A stretch of DNA of 64,000 nt, taken from positions 62,001 through 126,000 of the forward strand of contig CAMIOS010000003.1 of assembly GCA_946222995.1 (NCBI GenBank), given 5' to 3'. The notes under the pieces were generated by a model. That model had not been told where the DNA came from. It saw only the letters and a program-made list of their open reading frames with translations, and ran no database searches. The DNA comes from an uncultured Enhydrobacter sp. (lineage in GTDB: Bacteria; Pseudomonadota; Gammaproteobacteria; Pseudomonadales; Moraxellaceae). Position numbers and translations under genes: made by a program. This document shows, piece by piece, positions 43,905 through 52,486 of the stretch; the first letter of the stretch is position 1, and the number at the start of each line of letters is the position of its first letter.

Positions 43905-46900
43905 TTAAACCTTCAATTCATCCCACAACTTTTCAAGGCGTTTATCCGACACTGGCACCCGCGTTTTCATCGGTTGGGCAAACAACTGAATCCGAAACTC
44001 TTCAACTAGCCAACGATACGGCATAATTTTCTCATCATTTCCTTTCACCGATAATCGTTCCATATGTTTATCAAGCTGATATACCGCATCCAAGTCAGCG
44101 TCCAAATTGTGCTCGAGTCTATCCAGCCGCACAAGTAACGCCTGCAAATAACGCGGATACTGCTGCCAGTCTTGATAACTCATGCGATACACAAAGTCTG
44201 ATAACTGCAAGTCGTCTAACTGGTCTTCGATATCTTCAATACTTTCTTCAAAAATCTCACGGTCAAGCATCAAAAGCCGTCCACGGATTTGCTGCCATTG
44301 TTCATACACTGATTTTAGCTGCGCCAAGACCGTTTGCCCCACGCTTAAGAAATTGGCAAGTACCACCGCTTTGGCTTGGTTAAATTCGTCCAACGTTAAC
44401 GGCAATTGATTGATTGCAATAACCAAGTCTTTATCATGAATCCCTGCGGTCAGTCTTTCATGGTCAAAGTCAGGAACAAATTTTTCAAAGGTGGCATCCA
44501 GCGTGGCATGAATGAGCAGATCTTTGAGTTTATCCAGCTCGCCTAGTGGCGCAAACGCCAGTTTAAAATTTTTGTCAATTTGACTGGTAAGCTGTTTGGC
44601 TTTTGCGCCTAATTCATTACCGATTAAGGCGAGCAAACCTTGGCGGTGTTTGTTTAACGCCACGCCAATATCGGTAAATTGCTGTATTGAAACCACTTGT
44701 TTATCGGTATAAGTCGGTTCACCATCTGGCACTAACGCGGAAAACTGCTTGATCATCACACCTGCACTGTGGCGATTTTGCATAAAATTAAAATGCTCAG
44801 GGAAGTCGCTGTGCACGCCTTTACCACTGGTAATGGCTTGGCTGGTGGTGACTTGGTGACGCAATTTTAACGCCTCGATATCGCGACCTTTTTCAATTAA
44901 GCGGTTTTTGTCATCGACTAAGGCGATTTGTGGTTGTAGGTAGCGTTCAACCTCTTTGGGGTTAAAGTCTTTTGGCTCGACAAATTGGTTATTCGCCCCA
45001 CGCACGCCACGGCGAGTAAGCGCGTCGCACAGTTGTTTCAGCAAGCCTCTTTGGTGGTCTTTTTCAAGCGTATCAAAAATTTCTTTTGCCGTATCTGGTA
45101 CAGGTACAATTTGACGACGAATGTCTTTTGGCAAGGTCTTTAGCAACTGCAAAACCAATTCATACCGCCAGCCGGCAATCCCCCACAAGAGCTCTACAGC
45201 ATCAAGTTGTGGTAAGGCAACCAGCGGCACTTTGATGGTCACACCGTCATCATCACTGGTTGGGTCAAAGGTATAGGTCAAGGGTAAACGCAAATTGCCC
45301 AACTGCCACGTTTCAGGAAAGGCTTGGGTGGCTGGCGCTTGTTCATTAAGCACATCCTCATCGCTAAAAAATAAAAACTGCGGATCCGTTTTTTCGACTT
45401 CTTTTCGCCAATCTTCAAATGCCTTACGACTGGCGATATGCGCTGGCACCCGCTCGGCATAAAACGCGTATAACTGCTCTTCATCAACCAACAAATCTCG
45501 GCGCCGTAGCTTATCTTCAATCAGCGATACATTGGCGACTTTATCCAAGTTATGCTGTAAAAACGGCGGCAACCGTTTTTTCAAATCGGCGCCTTTTTTG
45601 CCATCGACGCCGCCTATTGATGAGTTTGGGGCATTAAGATTGCCAAGCACCAACGCATCGCGCAAAAAGATATCGTGAGCTTCTGCCAAGTTGACTTTTT
45701 CATAGTTCATGAGTTGCTTATGCACCACAATCAAGCCAAATAGACTAATTTGGGCATACGCCTTGACATGCCCGGTCTTGACCGACCAATGCGGCTCAAA
45801 ATAATGGTATTTGAGCATATCGCCCGCTGCCGCCAAAATCCACTCCGGTTCAATCTTGGCAAGCGTGCGCATAAACACTTGTGAAGTTTCGACAATCTCA
45901 AACGCCATGACCCACGGCGGATTTTGTTTAAACAAGGTACTGGCAGGAAAAATCTTGGCTTTATGCTGACGGGCGACCACGTATTCACCCCGTTTGGCTT
46001 TAATCAGCTTACCGCTGCTATCCACATCATTAACTTTTTGAGCAATAAACGACAGTAATCCTGTCAGCAAAGCGCGATGAATATGAAGGTAGCTAGCAGG
46101 CTCTTGGTTAATCTGTAGCTTTAGCCCATCAACCATTTGTGACAGCTGGCTATGGGTTTGTTGCCATTCTCGCAAGCGGGGCGAGCTTAAAAAGTGTTTT
46201 TTGGCAAAACTTTTGCGTTGGCTGTTGGTCAGTTTTTCCGTGCCATACGGACTTGCGGCAAGGCTATTATCAGCTAACGCCACATCGTCTTGGACTTTAT
46301 CAAGTTGTTGGCGATCAAACAATGCGCCATAAATCGCTTGCCATACGCTGAGATAAAACAAAAAATCGCTGTCAGGTTGGCGAAATAACGCATGCTTTTG
46401 ATCGGCTTGGGTTTGCTTATCACTCGGGCGTTCTCGGGGGTCTTGCACCGATAAACCCGATACGATCACCAGTAATTCTTTTAGACAGCCAAATTGCTCG
46501 CCTGCGATTAACATTCTTGCCAAACGCGGGTCGATGGGCATTTTTGCCATCATTTGACCAACTTTGGTCAATTGATTGGGGTGATTACGATTTTTATGCT
46601 GGAAGTTTTTAGCCTCTATGCTTACGCTATTTTCATTTTTCTTGCTAGGAATCGCACCCAATTCTTCGAGCAGTTTTCGCCCATCATTCACCAGTCGATT
46701 ATCGGGCGGTTGGATAAAGTCAAAGTTTTCGACTTCCCCCAAACCTAAATTTGCCATTTGCAAAATCACCGATGCCAAGTTGGTGCGCAAAATCTCTGGC
46801 TCGGTAAACTCGGGGCGACTGTTAAAATCTTCTTCGGAGTACAAGCGAATACACACACCGGGTGCAATGCGGCCACAGCGACCTTTACGCTGATTGGCAG

Positions 46901-48164
46901 CGGCTTGGCTAATCGCTTCAATCGGCAAGCGTTGTACCCGAGAGCGATAGTCATAGCGAGAGATACGGGCAAAACCCAAATCAATGACGTAACGAATATT
47001 CGGCACAGTTAACGCCGTTTCGGCAACGTTGGTGGCAATGATAATGCGACGGCCACCTGTCGGATGAAAAATCTGCTGTTGCTCGGCAAAGGTCTGACGG
47101 GCAAACAAGGGCAAAATTTGGGTATGCTTTGGCGCATATTGATTGAGAATATCTGCTAAGTCATGAATTTCGGCTTCAGTGGCGGCAAATATCAAAATAT
47201 CCGCTTGATCCGCATGACCTTTGTTGGCAGCATCTTGGTAACATTCTTCCACCGCGGCAGTAATCGCTCTGGGCAGGTTTTCTTCGACATCATCAAAGCT
47301 ATCATCATCCGAGCCAGTGACAATCTCGTCGGTCAGCGGGCGATATCGCACTTCGACAGGGAAGCTGCGCCCTTCTACCACAAACACAGGCGCAGGTGTC
47401 CATTGTTTTGTTCTAGGATTAAAGGTAGAAAAATACTGGCTAAAACGGGCGGTATCCAGCGTTGCCGACGTGATAATGACCTTTAAATCAGGGCGCTTTG
47501 GCAATAACCGTTTAAGGTAACCCATGATAAAATCAATATTCAGACTGCGCTCGTGGGCTTCGTCAATGATGATGGTGTCATAGCGGCTTAAAAACTTATC
47601 ATGTGCCATTTCGGCCAGCAAAATACCATCGGTCATCAATTTAACGATAGAATGCGGTGAACCTTGCTCGGTAAACCGTACCTTGAAGCTAATTGTCTGC
47701 CCAAGCGGTTCACCCAATTCTTCAGCGATACGATTGGCAACACTGCGAGCTGCCAAGCGTCTTGGCTGGGTATGTCCGATTTGCCCTGTCACGCCCCGCC
47801 CTGCGAGCATAGCGATTTTGGGCAGTTGGGTGGTTTTGCCCGAGCCAGTCTCGCCTGCCACAATGATAACTTGGTGATCTTGAATGGCTTTGATCAGCCT
47901 ATCGGCTTGTCCACTCACTGGCAAATCTTCGTTCAGGTGAATCGTCGGAATGCTGGCAATACGACTTTGCACCATTGCTTGCGAGTGTTTGCGTTGTTTT
48001 TGGTATTTACTCTCAAGAATTTGGTATTCTTCGCTGGTTTTGTCTCTGTGTTGCTGAAGTTGCTTGGCAAGGCGGGACAAGTAAAAGCTATCTTTTGCCA
48101 TGACGGGTAGTTGGATATTTTGATTATTGGTTGTTTGAGTATCGGTAGTTACCATTTCGTTCAT
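43905..48164 (-). CDS. hrpA: ATP-dependent RNA helicase HrpA
   Basis: A 1419-residue DEAH-box helicase; in E. coli HrpA rescues stalled ribosomes and has been tied to mRNA processing. Motifs: I GETGSGKTTQLPK (about residue 102), Ia TQPRRLAARS, II IIDEAHERSLN (DEAH), III SATL, and the motif V/VI region ATNVAETALTVPNIRYV and QRKGRCGRIAPG. HA2/ratchet and OB-like parts follow, then the long HrpA C-terminal region (DUF3418 type). Slightly longer than E. coli HrpA (1300). The start is ATG 48164; no break was seen in the frame. Several long antisense frames inside it are shadows. Confidence 0.95.
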   Translation of the reverse strand: MNEMVTTDTQTTNNQNIQLPVMAKDSFYLSRLAKQLQQHRDKTSEEYQILESKYQKQRKHSQAMVQSRIASIPTIHLNEDLPVSGQADRLIKAIQDHQVIIVAGETGSGKTTQLPKIAMLAGRGVTGQIGHTQPRRLAARSVANRIAEELGEPLGQTISFKVRFTEQGSPHSIVKLMTDGILLAEMAHDKFLSRYDTIIIDEAHERSLNIDFIMGYLKRLLPKRPDLKVIITSATLDTARFSQYFSTFNPRTKQWTPAPVFVVEGRSFPVEVRYRPLTDEIVTGSDDDSFDDVEENLPRAITAAVEECYQDAANKGHADQADILIFAATEAEIHDLADILNQYAPKHTQILPLFARQTFAEQQQIFHPTGGRRIIIATNVAETALTVPNIRYVIDLGFARISRYDYRSRVQRLPIEAISQAAANQRKGRCGRIAPGVCIRLYSEEDFNSRPEFTEPEILRTNLASVILQMANLGLGEVENFDFIQPPDNRLVNDGRKLLEELGAIPSKKNENSVSIEAKNFQHKNRNHPNQLTKVGQMMAKMPIDPRLARMLIAGEQFGCLKELLVIVSGLSVQDPRERPSDKQTQADQKHALFRQPDSDFLFYLSVWQAIYGALFDRQQLDKVQDDVALADNSLAASPYGTEKLTNSQRKSFAKKHFLSSPRLREWQQTHSQLSQMVDGLKLQINQEPASYLHIHRALLTGLLSFIAQKVNDVDSSGKLIKAKRGEYVVARQHKAKIFPASTLFKQNPPWVMAFEIVETSQVFMRTLAKIEPEWILAAAGDMLKYHYFEPHWSVKTGHVKAYAQISLFGLIVVHKQLMNYEKVNLAEAHDIFLRDALVLGNLNAPNSSIGGVDGKKGADLKKRLPPFLQHNLDKVANVSLIEDKLRRRDLLVDEEQLYAFYAERVPAHIASRKAFEDWRKEVEKTDPQFLFFSDEDVLNEQAPATQAFPETWQLGNLRLPLTYTFDPTSDDDGVTIKVPLVALPQLDAVELLWGIAGWRYELVLQLLKTLPKDIRRQIVPVPDTAKEIFDTLEKDHQRGLLKQLCDALTRRGVRGANNQFVEPKDFNPKEVERYLQPQIALVDDKNRLIEKGRDIEALKLRHQVTTSQAITSGKGVHSDFPEHFNFMQNRHSAGVMIKQFSALVPDGEPTYTDKQVVSIQQFTDIGVALNKHRQGLLALIGNELGAKAKQLTSQIDKNFKLAFAPLGELDKLKDLLIHATLDATFEKFVPDFDHERLTAGIHDKDLVIAINQLPLTLDEFNQAKAVVLANFLSVGQTVLAQLKSVYEQWQQIRGRLLMLDREIFEESIEDIEDQLDDLQLSDFVYRMSYQDWQQYPRYLQALLVRLDRLEHNLDADLDAVYQLDKHMERLSVKGNDEKIMPYRWLVEEFRIQLFAQPMKTRVPVSDKRLEKLWDELKV

Positions 48165-48301
48165 TTACTTAGGCTATTGTAATCTTAAATATTGCGTAGA
48201 TAATGTGGCTTGAATACGCTAAAATCAAGCATTATCAAGATTTTTAACGCGGCGAAATTTTTTTTGAAATACCCATTAATCTTTACCTAAAAGGAATGCT
48301 G

Positions 48302-48970
48302 ATGAGTTTATTAAACACTGTCGAAGTGATTCACAACTCCAACAACTTGCCGATTGATAGAGCGGTAATTTGGCTACACGGATTGGGGGCGAATGGTCAT
48401 GACTTTGAGCCAATTGTTCCTGAGTTAGGACTCGATGGCAAACACGGCGTGCGTTTTGTTTTCCCCCATGCCCCACAAATTCCTGTCACCATCAACGGCG
48501 GCTATGTAATGCCTGCTTGGTATGATATTGTGGAAATGTCGCTCGATCGCAAAATTGACACCGCCCAAATCGAAAAATCGGCTAGTTGGATTCGTGACTT
48601 AATCGCCATCGAGGTTGAGCGTGGCATGGCATCTGAACATATCGTGATTGCCGGCTTTTCGCAAGGCGGGGCGGTGGCGTATCAGACGGCATTAAGCCAT
48701 AACGAACCATTAGCAGGACTGTTAACGCTTTCAACGTATCTTGCCACCAAAGATAGTATGCAATTAAATGACGCCAATAAAAATTTAAACATCGCCATCC
48801 ATCATGGTACACAAGACCCTGTCGTCCCTGTACAGCTTGGTCAACAGGCCAAGGCATGGCTTGAGTCAAAGGGTTATCATCCCAGCTACCATACTTACCC
48901 GATGGCGCATCAGGTTTGTATGCCGCAAATCAAAATTATTGGCCAATGGCTTAATCAAGTATTAGCTTAA
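48302..48970 (+). CDS. Carboxylesterase/phospholipase-type alpha/beta hydrolase
   Basis: A 222-residue serine hydrolase of the Abhydrolase_2 family (acyl-protein thioesterase/carboxylesterase II type). Visible: VIWLHGLGANGHDF (oxyanion region), the nucleophile elbow GFSQGGAVA, HGTQDPVVPV (Asp) and YPMAHQV (His). No signal peptide. I chose ATG 48302, six bases after AAGGA; the ATG at 48296 directly touches that Shine-Dalgarno sequence. It converges with the rnfB-like gene (15 bases between stops). Natural substrate unknown; small short-chain esters are hydrolysed by characterised members. Confidence 0.9.
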   Translation: MSLLNTVEVIHNSNNLPIDRAVIWLHGLGANGHDFEPIVPELGLDGKHGVRFVFPHAPQIPVTINGGYVMPAWYDIVEMSLDRKIDTAQIEKSASWIRDLIAIEVERGMASEHIVIAGFSQGGAVAYQTALSHNEPLAGLLTLSTYLATKDSMQLNDANKNLNIAIHHGTQDPVVPVQLGQQAKAWLESKGYHPSYHTYPMAHQVCMPQIKIIGQWLNQVLA

Positions 48971-48984
48971 GTGGGTTTTAGCTT

Positions 48985-49785
48985 TTAGCTTAATGTCATT
49001 AACTGGGCATTAAGCTGCTCAATTTGCGTTTGTTTTTTTTCATCGAATCTGACGGCTAATTGTTTTTCTAACTTTTTGATTTGCGTACGGATTTTGGCAG
49101 CTTCAATGGCATTTTTGGCTTGCTGTGCATCAATTTCAACGGTTATATCATTGAGTTTGGCTTGCACCATACTCACCACGGGTTTGGCATTGGTCTTGTC
49201 ATTGACTTGGCGCTCGATACGGTTGAGATGAGTATAATAGCGTTGGCGTAAGCTCGCTTGCTCTTGTGTTCGCTCGCTATCGCTAATTTGACGAGAAAAT
49301 GGCACCAGCTCGATACAATCGACAGGGCAAGGCGGCAAGCACAATTCGCAGCCTGTACACAGGTCAGTAAAAATTGTGTGCATGCGTTTGCCACTACCCA
49401 CAATCGCATCCACAGGGCAAGCGGGAATACACTTGGTGCAGCCGATACAGTCATCCTCTCGGATGATGGCTCGTACTTCCATCGGGCGTTGGGTAGCGGG
49501 ATCGGTTTGCCATTTTGACGGCTTGGCAGTTATCGTAGGCCTATTTAGCAGTTGCGCGATTTGCGCGGTGACAGCTTGTCCGCCTGGCACGCATTGATTG
49601 TAGTCTTCGCCATTACTAACAATCGCTGTGGCATATGGCAAACAACCGTCGACATGACCACATAGCCCACACTGGGTCTGGGGTAAGATATGGTCAATTT
49701 GTGCAATTAAGTCAAGTTTTTCGGTTGATAAATCTGCTAATGGTAGATCGGCAAATAGTGAAGGCAGATTTGAAAGATTAAGCAT
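48985..49785 (-). CDS. rnfB: RnfB-type ferredoxin-like electron transfer protein (orphan)
   Basis: A 266-residue iron-sulfur protein. The Rnf/Nqr-like 4Fe-4S domain has CGLCGHVDGCLPYATAIV with the fourth Cys in QCVPGG; a dicluster ferredoxin domain follows with CIGCTKCIPACPVDAI and CTGCELCLPPCPVDCIEL. A coiled Lys/Gln-rich C-terminal tail (about 195-266) follows. No N-terminal membrane anchor is present and no other rnf gene lies nearby, as in Acinetobacter-type annotations, so it is probably a soluble donor rather than part of the ion-pumping complex. Start uncertain: ATG 49785 or 49812; a TATAAT overlaps a third possible start at 49845. Third in the fimL-nudC-rnfB run. Confidence 0.82.
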   Translation of the reverse strand: MLNLSNLPSLFADLPLADLSTEKLDLIAQIDHILPQTQCGLCGHVDGCLPYATAIVSNGEDYNQCVPGGQAVTAQIAQLLNRPTITAKPSKWQTDPATQRPMEVRAIIREDDCIGCTKCIPACPVDAIVGSGKRMHTIFTDLCTGCELCLPPCPVDCIELVPFSRQISDSERTQEQASLRQRYYTHLNRIERQVNDKTNAKPVVSMVQAKLNDITVEIDAQQAKNAIEAAKIRTQIKKLEKQLAVRFDEKKQTQIEQLNAQLMTLS

Positions 49786-49855
49786 TGGGATTTTTTGGGA
49801 AAAGGCGGTCATAAAAAAATAGCAAAGGTGAAAAATTTTTGCCATTATAGCAAAT

Positions 49856-50662
49856 TTATGTCCTATACTGTGCTTTTACCGCCTCAATCAAATCATAAGC
49901 AATCGTGCCTTTCATCGGTGTTTTTGGCAGGTTATCCAAAGCAAAAAAATCGGCATGAATCAGCTCGTCTTGCTGAATCTTGATATCGCCGCTCCCATAC
50001 TCTGCAATAAACCCTATCATCAAGTTACTGGGAAACGCCCACGGCTGACTGGCAAAGTAACGCAAATTTTTCACCGTCAACCCCACTTCTTCGGCAACTT
50101 CTCGCTGCACGCATTGCTCAAGACTTTCGCCCACTTCGACAAACCCTGCAATCAGCCCATACATCCCACTGTCTTTGGCTCGTTGGTGATGCGCTAATAG
50201 GATTTTGGGCGGTTGCTTGCCTAGATTGTCAGACGATTTTTTGATAATAGCCGTAATAATACACGGCTGAATACGGGGGTATTGATGATAATCACAGGCA
50301 GGGCACACAGTTGCGGTGTCAAGCGGGTGTAACTGGGTCGGCGTACCACAGCGACTACAAAAATGGTGGTCATCTCGCCAACGTAACAGCTGCATGGCTT
50401 TTGATAATTGGTTGGCTTGCTCGGCGGTTAAGTGAGCGATTAATTGGCGAAATGGCCGAAACTCAACCCCAACTGGCAACACTAAACCATTTTTTATAAA
50501 GTCGCTTAAATGGATAGCAAAAACTTGCTCGCCTATCTTTTCGCTATTTTCACTGACCTTCACCGCCGTAGCAGGCAGTTGGTTATCTGCCAACGAATCA
50601 AAAAAGATAAGCTCATCGATACAAGCGAACTTATCTTTATCAATAATTAATAATTGAGGCAT
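49856..50662 (-). CDS. nudC: NAD+ diphosphatase (Nudix)
   Basis: A 268-residue NudC, which hydrolyses NAD(H) to NMN(H) and AMP and removes NAD caps from RNA in E. coli. A zinc ribbon CSRCGTPT with CPACDYHQYP (about 97-120) is followed by the Nudix box starting GFVEVGESLEQCVQREVAEE, and the NADH-specific SQPWAFPSNLM downstream. Only four bases separate its ATG from the fimL stop, implying a joint transcript. The rnfB-like gene follows on the same strand. Confidence 0.94.
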   Translation of the reverse strand: MPQLLIIDKDKFACIDELIFFDSLADNQLPATAVKVSENSEKIGEQVFAIHLSDFIKNGLVLPVGVEFRPFRQLIAHLTAEQANQLSKAMQLLRWRDDHHFCSRCGTPTQLHPLDTATVCPACDYHQYPRIQPCIITAIIKKSSDNLGKQPPKILLAHHQRAKDSGMYGLIAGFVEVGESLEQCVQREVAEEVGLTVKNLRYFASQPWAFPSNLMIGFIAEYGSGDIKIQQDELIHADFFALDNLPKTPMKGTIAYDLIEAVKAQYRT

Positions 50663-50666
50663 GGGG

Positions 50667-52343
50667 CTAGGCAGCCATCAGCTGTTGCAAGCTACGTTGT
50701 CCAACCTTGATGGCATGATGCCCCGCAGGTTTATTGACCTCTAAGCTTTCAAGGTAATAATCCGCTGCCATGACCACATCAGCGATTTTGGCAAGTTGTT
50801 CGGGCGAGATAGCATGCGAGCCATTTTGCACCAACCCTGCCATATAATTACTGGCACGTTTGAGCAGTTGGGCAGCGTGATTTAAGTTTAAGAAATGACA
50901 GGCTCCCGAAATATTGCGCATCATTTCGGGCACATTGGTCAAGTTCATGACATCACGGTTACTGTCCGCTAAATAGTCATTAAATGCACTTTCAATGGCG
51001 GCGATGCCCGCTCGGCTCTCACGCACTAACGTAGTGTAAGCAGTATCAAGCTGATGCAGGGAGATTTGTTGGTTATATAAAGGCAAATTTACCGCCCCTG
51101 GGGTATGACTTTTCGCCATAGAAATTGAGGCATTCTCTGCCACCATCAAGCTTGATAACAGCGCATCAAAGTCATTTGGGCTGGGCTGTGACCAGTTTTT
51201 GACTTTGGCGATTTGTTGATTTAACGCCTCGCTGGCAGAGGTCAGGTTTAAGGTTTTAAACACCGAACTTAGCATGTGCATACGCTCGATCATATCTTGC
51301 AATTCGTTATCGCTTGGGTTCACCGTGTCTTGGCGAGCATAATTATCGCTTGAGGTTTTGACTTGGTCAATTTCTTCTTGAATAATAGTATTTAAGGTAT
51401 CGGTGACATCACGGTCAGGTCCAAACAAAAAGCCTTTCATCTTGCTTAATTGTTCGGCAGACAATGTATTGCCCGAGAATTTTTGTTGTACCTTTTGAGC
51501 CAATGCCCCATCTCGACTGCTGGCAAAACGCACCAAATCCGCAAAGCGAGAATCATTGACCGGCAAATAGTCATTAAACTGCTGTTCGACAAAAATCAAT
51601 GCCCGTTTTTGTACGTTATTTAGCGGTAAGGCTTGGGCAATATCAGATACGGCGGCATCCGCTGCTTGCCAAAATAGGCTGTCTGAACGTGCCGAGATGG
51701 CTTCACACGCCGCTTGCATGGCTTTGAGTTTGGCAAGATCGGTGGGGTCAGTTGGGCGTGTGTTGGCAGTCAATGCCACGCTCAAACCGGCACGATACGC
51801 TTCGACCAAGGTTTTGCTCGTAATGCCCAGTTCTTTGAGAGATTGAAAATTTTGCTCGGGATTGGCGATCACAAGGCTGCTGGTTTTTGCGGTGGTGATT
51901 TGATTAAGGCTCACTTCTGGCAAGGATAAACCTTTGTGTAAGGTATTAATAATTGGCAAAATCAAAGACGGCTCAATGGTTTCTTTTAACAGTACAAATT
52001 CAAGATAGCGATTGAGCGTCATGACACCTTCTGAAATATCCATCACAAGCTCGCTATCACTTTGTTCACGTTCATCATACAGTTTTTGAAAACCAATTGA
52101 TAATGCCTTTGCCAATACCGCCCCTTCTTCTAGGCTAATTAGGCGTAATACATTGCTGACTTGCGCCAAGGTTTCTACCGAATCGAGCAATAACGGGGCT
52201 TGGCTGTTGTCATCATTAAACTCACTTAGGTGCATTTCAGCATCGTGTAAGGTCACGGCAATTTCTTGACGCAATAGATGCAATGAGGGTAAGTCAAAAT
52301 TGGTCGCGGTCATGCGTGGTGAGGTGGCTAATGTATCGCTCAT
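50667..52343 (-). CDS. fimL: FimL-like protein (ChpA N-terminal-like, twitching motility regulator)
   Basis: A 558-residue, mostly helical protein; P. aeruginosa FimL has 556 residues and resembles the N-terminal part of the ChpA histidine kinase. Helical repeats resembling Hpt domains are seen (LHLLRQEIAVTLHDAEMHLSEF and DSVETLAQVSNVLRLISLEEG near the N-terminus), with no phospho-accepting His-x-x-Lys-Gly Hpt core obvious. In Pseudomonas FimL controls type IV pilus motility and cyclic AMP signalling. Here it starts a run with nudC and rnfB. I recognise it by length and the helical pattern; alignment would be needed to exclude another Hpt-like family. Confidence 0.62.
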   Translation of the reverse strand: MSDTLATSPRMTATNFDLPSLHLLRQEIAVTLHDAEMHLSEFNDDNSQAPLLLDSVETLAQVSNVLRLISLEEGAVLAKALSIGFQKLYDEREQSDSELVMDISEGVMTLNRYLEFVLLKETIEPSLILPIINTLHKGLSLPEVSLNQITTAKTSSLVIANPEQNFQSLKELGITSKTLVEAYRAGLSVALTANTRPTDPTDLAKLKAMQAACEAISARSDSLFWQAADAAVSDIAQALPLNNVQKRALIFVEQQFNDYLPVNDSRFADLVRFASSRDGALAQKVQQKFSGNTLSAEQLSKMKGFLFGPDRDVTDTLNTIIQEEIDQVKTSSDNYARQDTVNPSDNELQDMIERMHMLSSVFKTLNLTSASEALNQQIAKVKNWSQPSPNDFDALLSSLMVAENASISMAKSHTPGAVNLPLYNQQISLHQLDTAYTTLVRESRAGIAAIESAFNDYLADSNRDVMNLTNVPEMMRNISGACHFLNLNHAAQLLKRASNYMAGLVQNGSHAISPEQLAKIADVVMAADYYLESLEVNKPAGHHAIKVGQRSLQQLMAA

Positions 52344-52486
52344 ATTGGTGTTGTCCCAAATTTATTGTTGTTTATCAACGCTTATTGTAATTTGTTCGTC
52401 CATGGCTGTCTATTATTCGGCTGTAAGATTCGACTAAATAACAATTAATCCGATAAATTTTGCTTTTGCCAGTTGTCACAGCGTTT

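Noticed and set aside
47664..48110. 148-codon plus-strand frame inside hrpA
   Set aside because: Antisense to the helicase core, no motif, no ribosome site.
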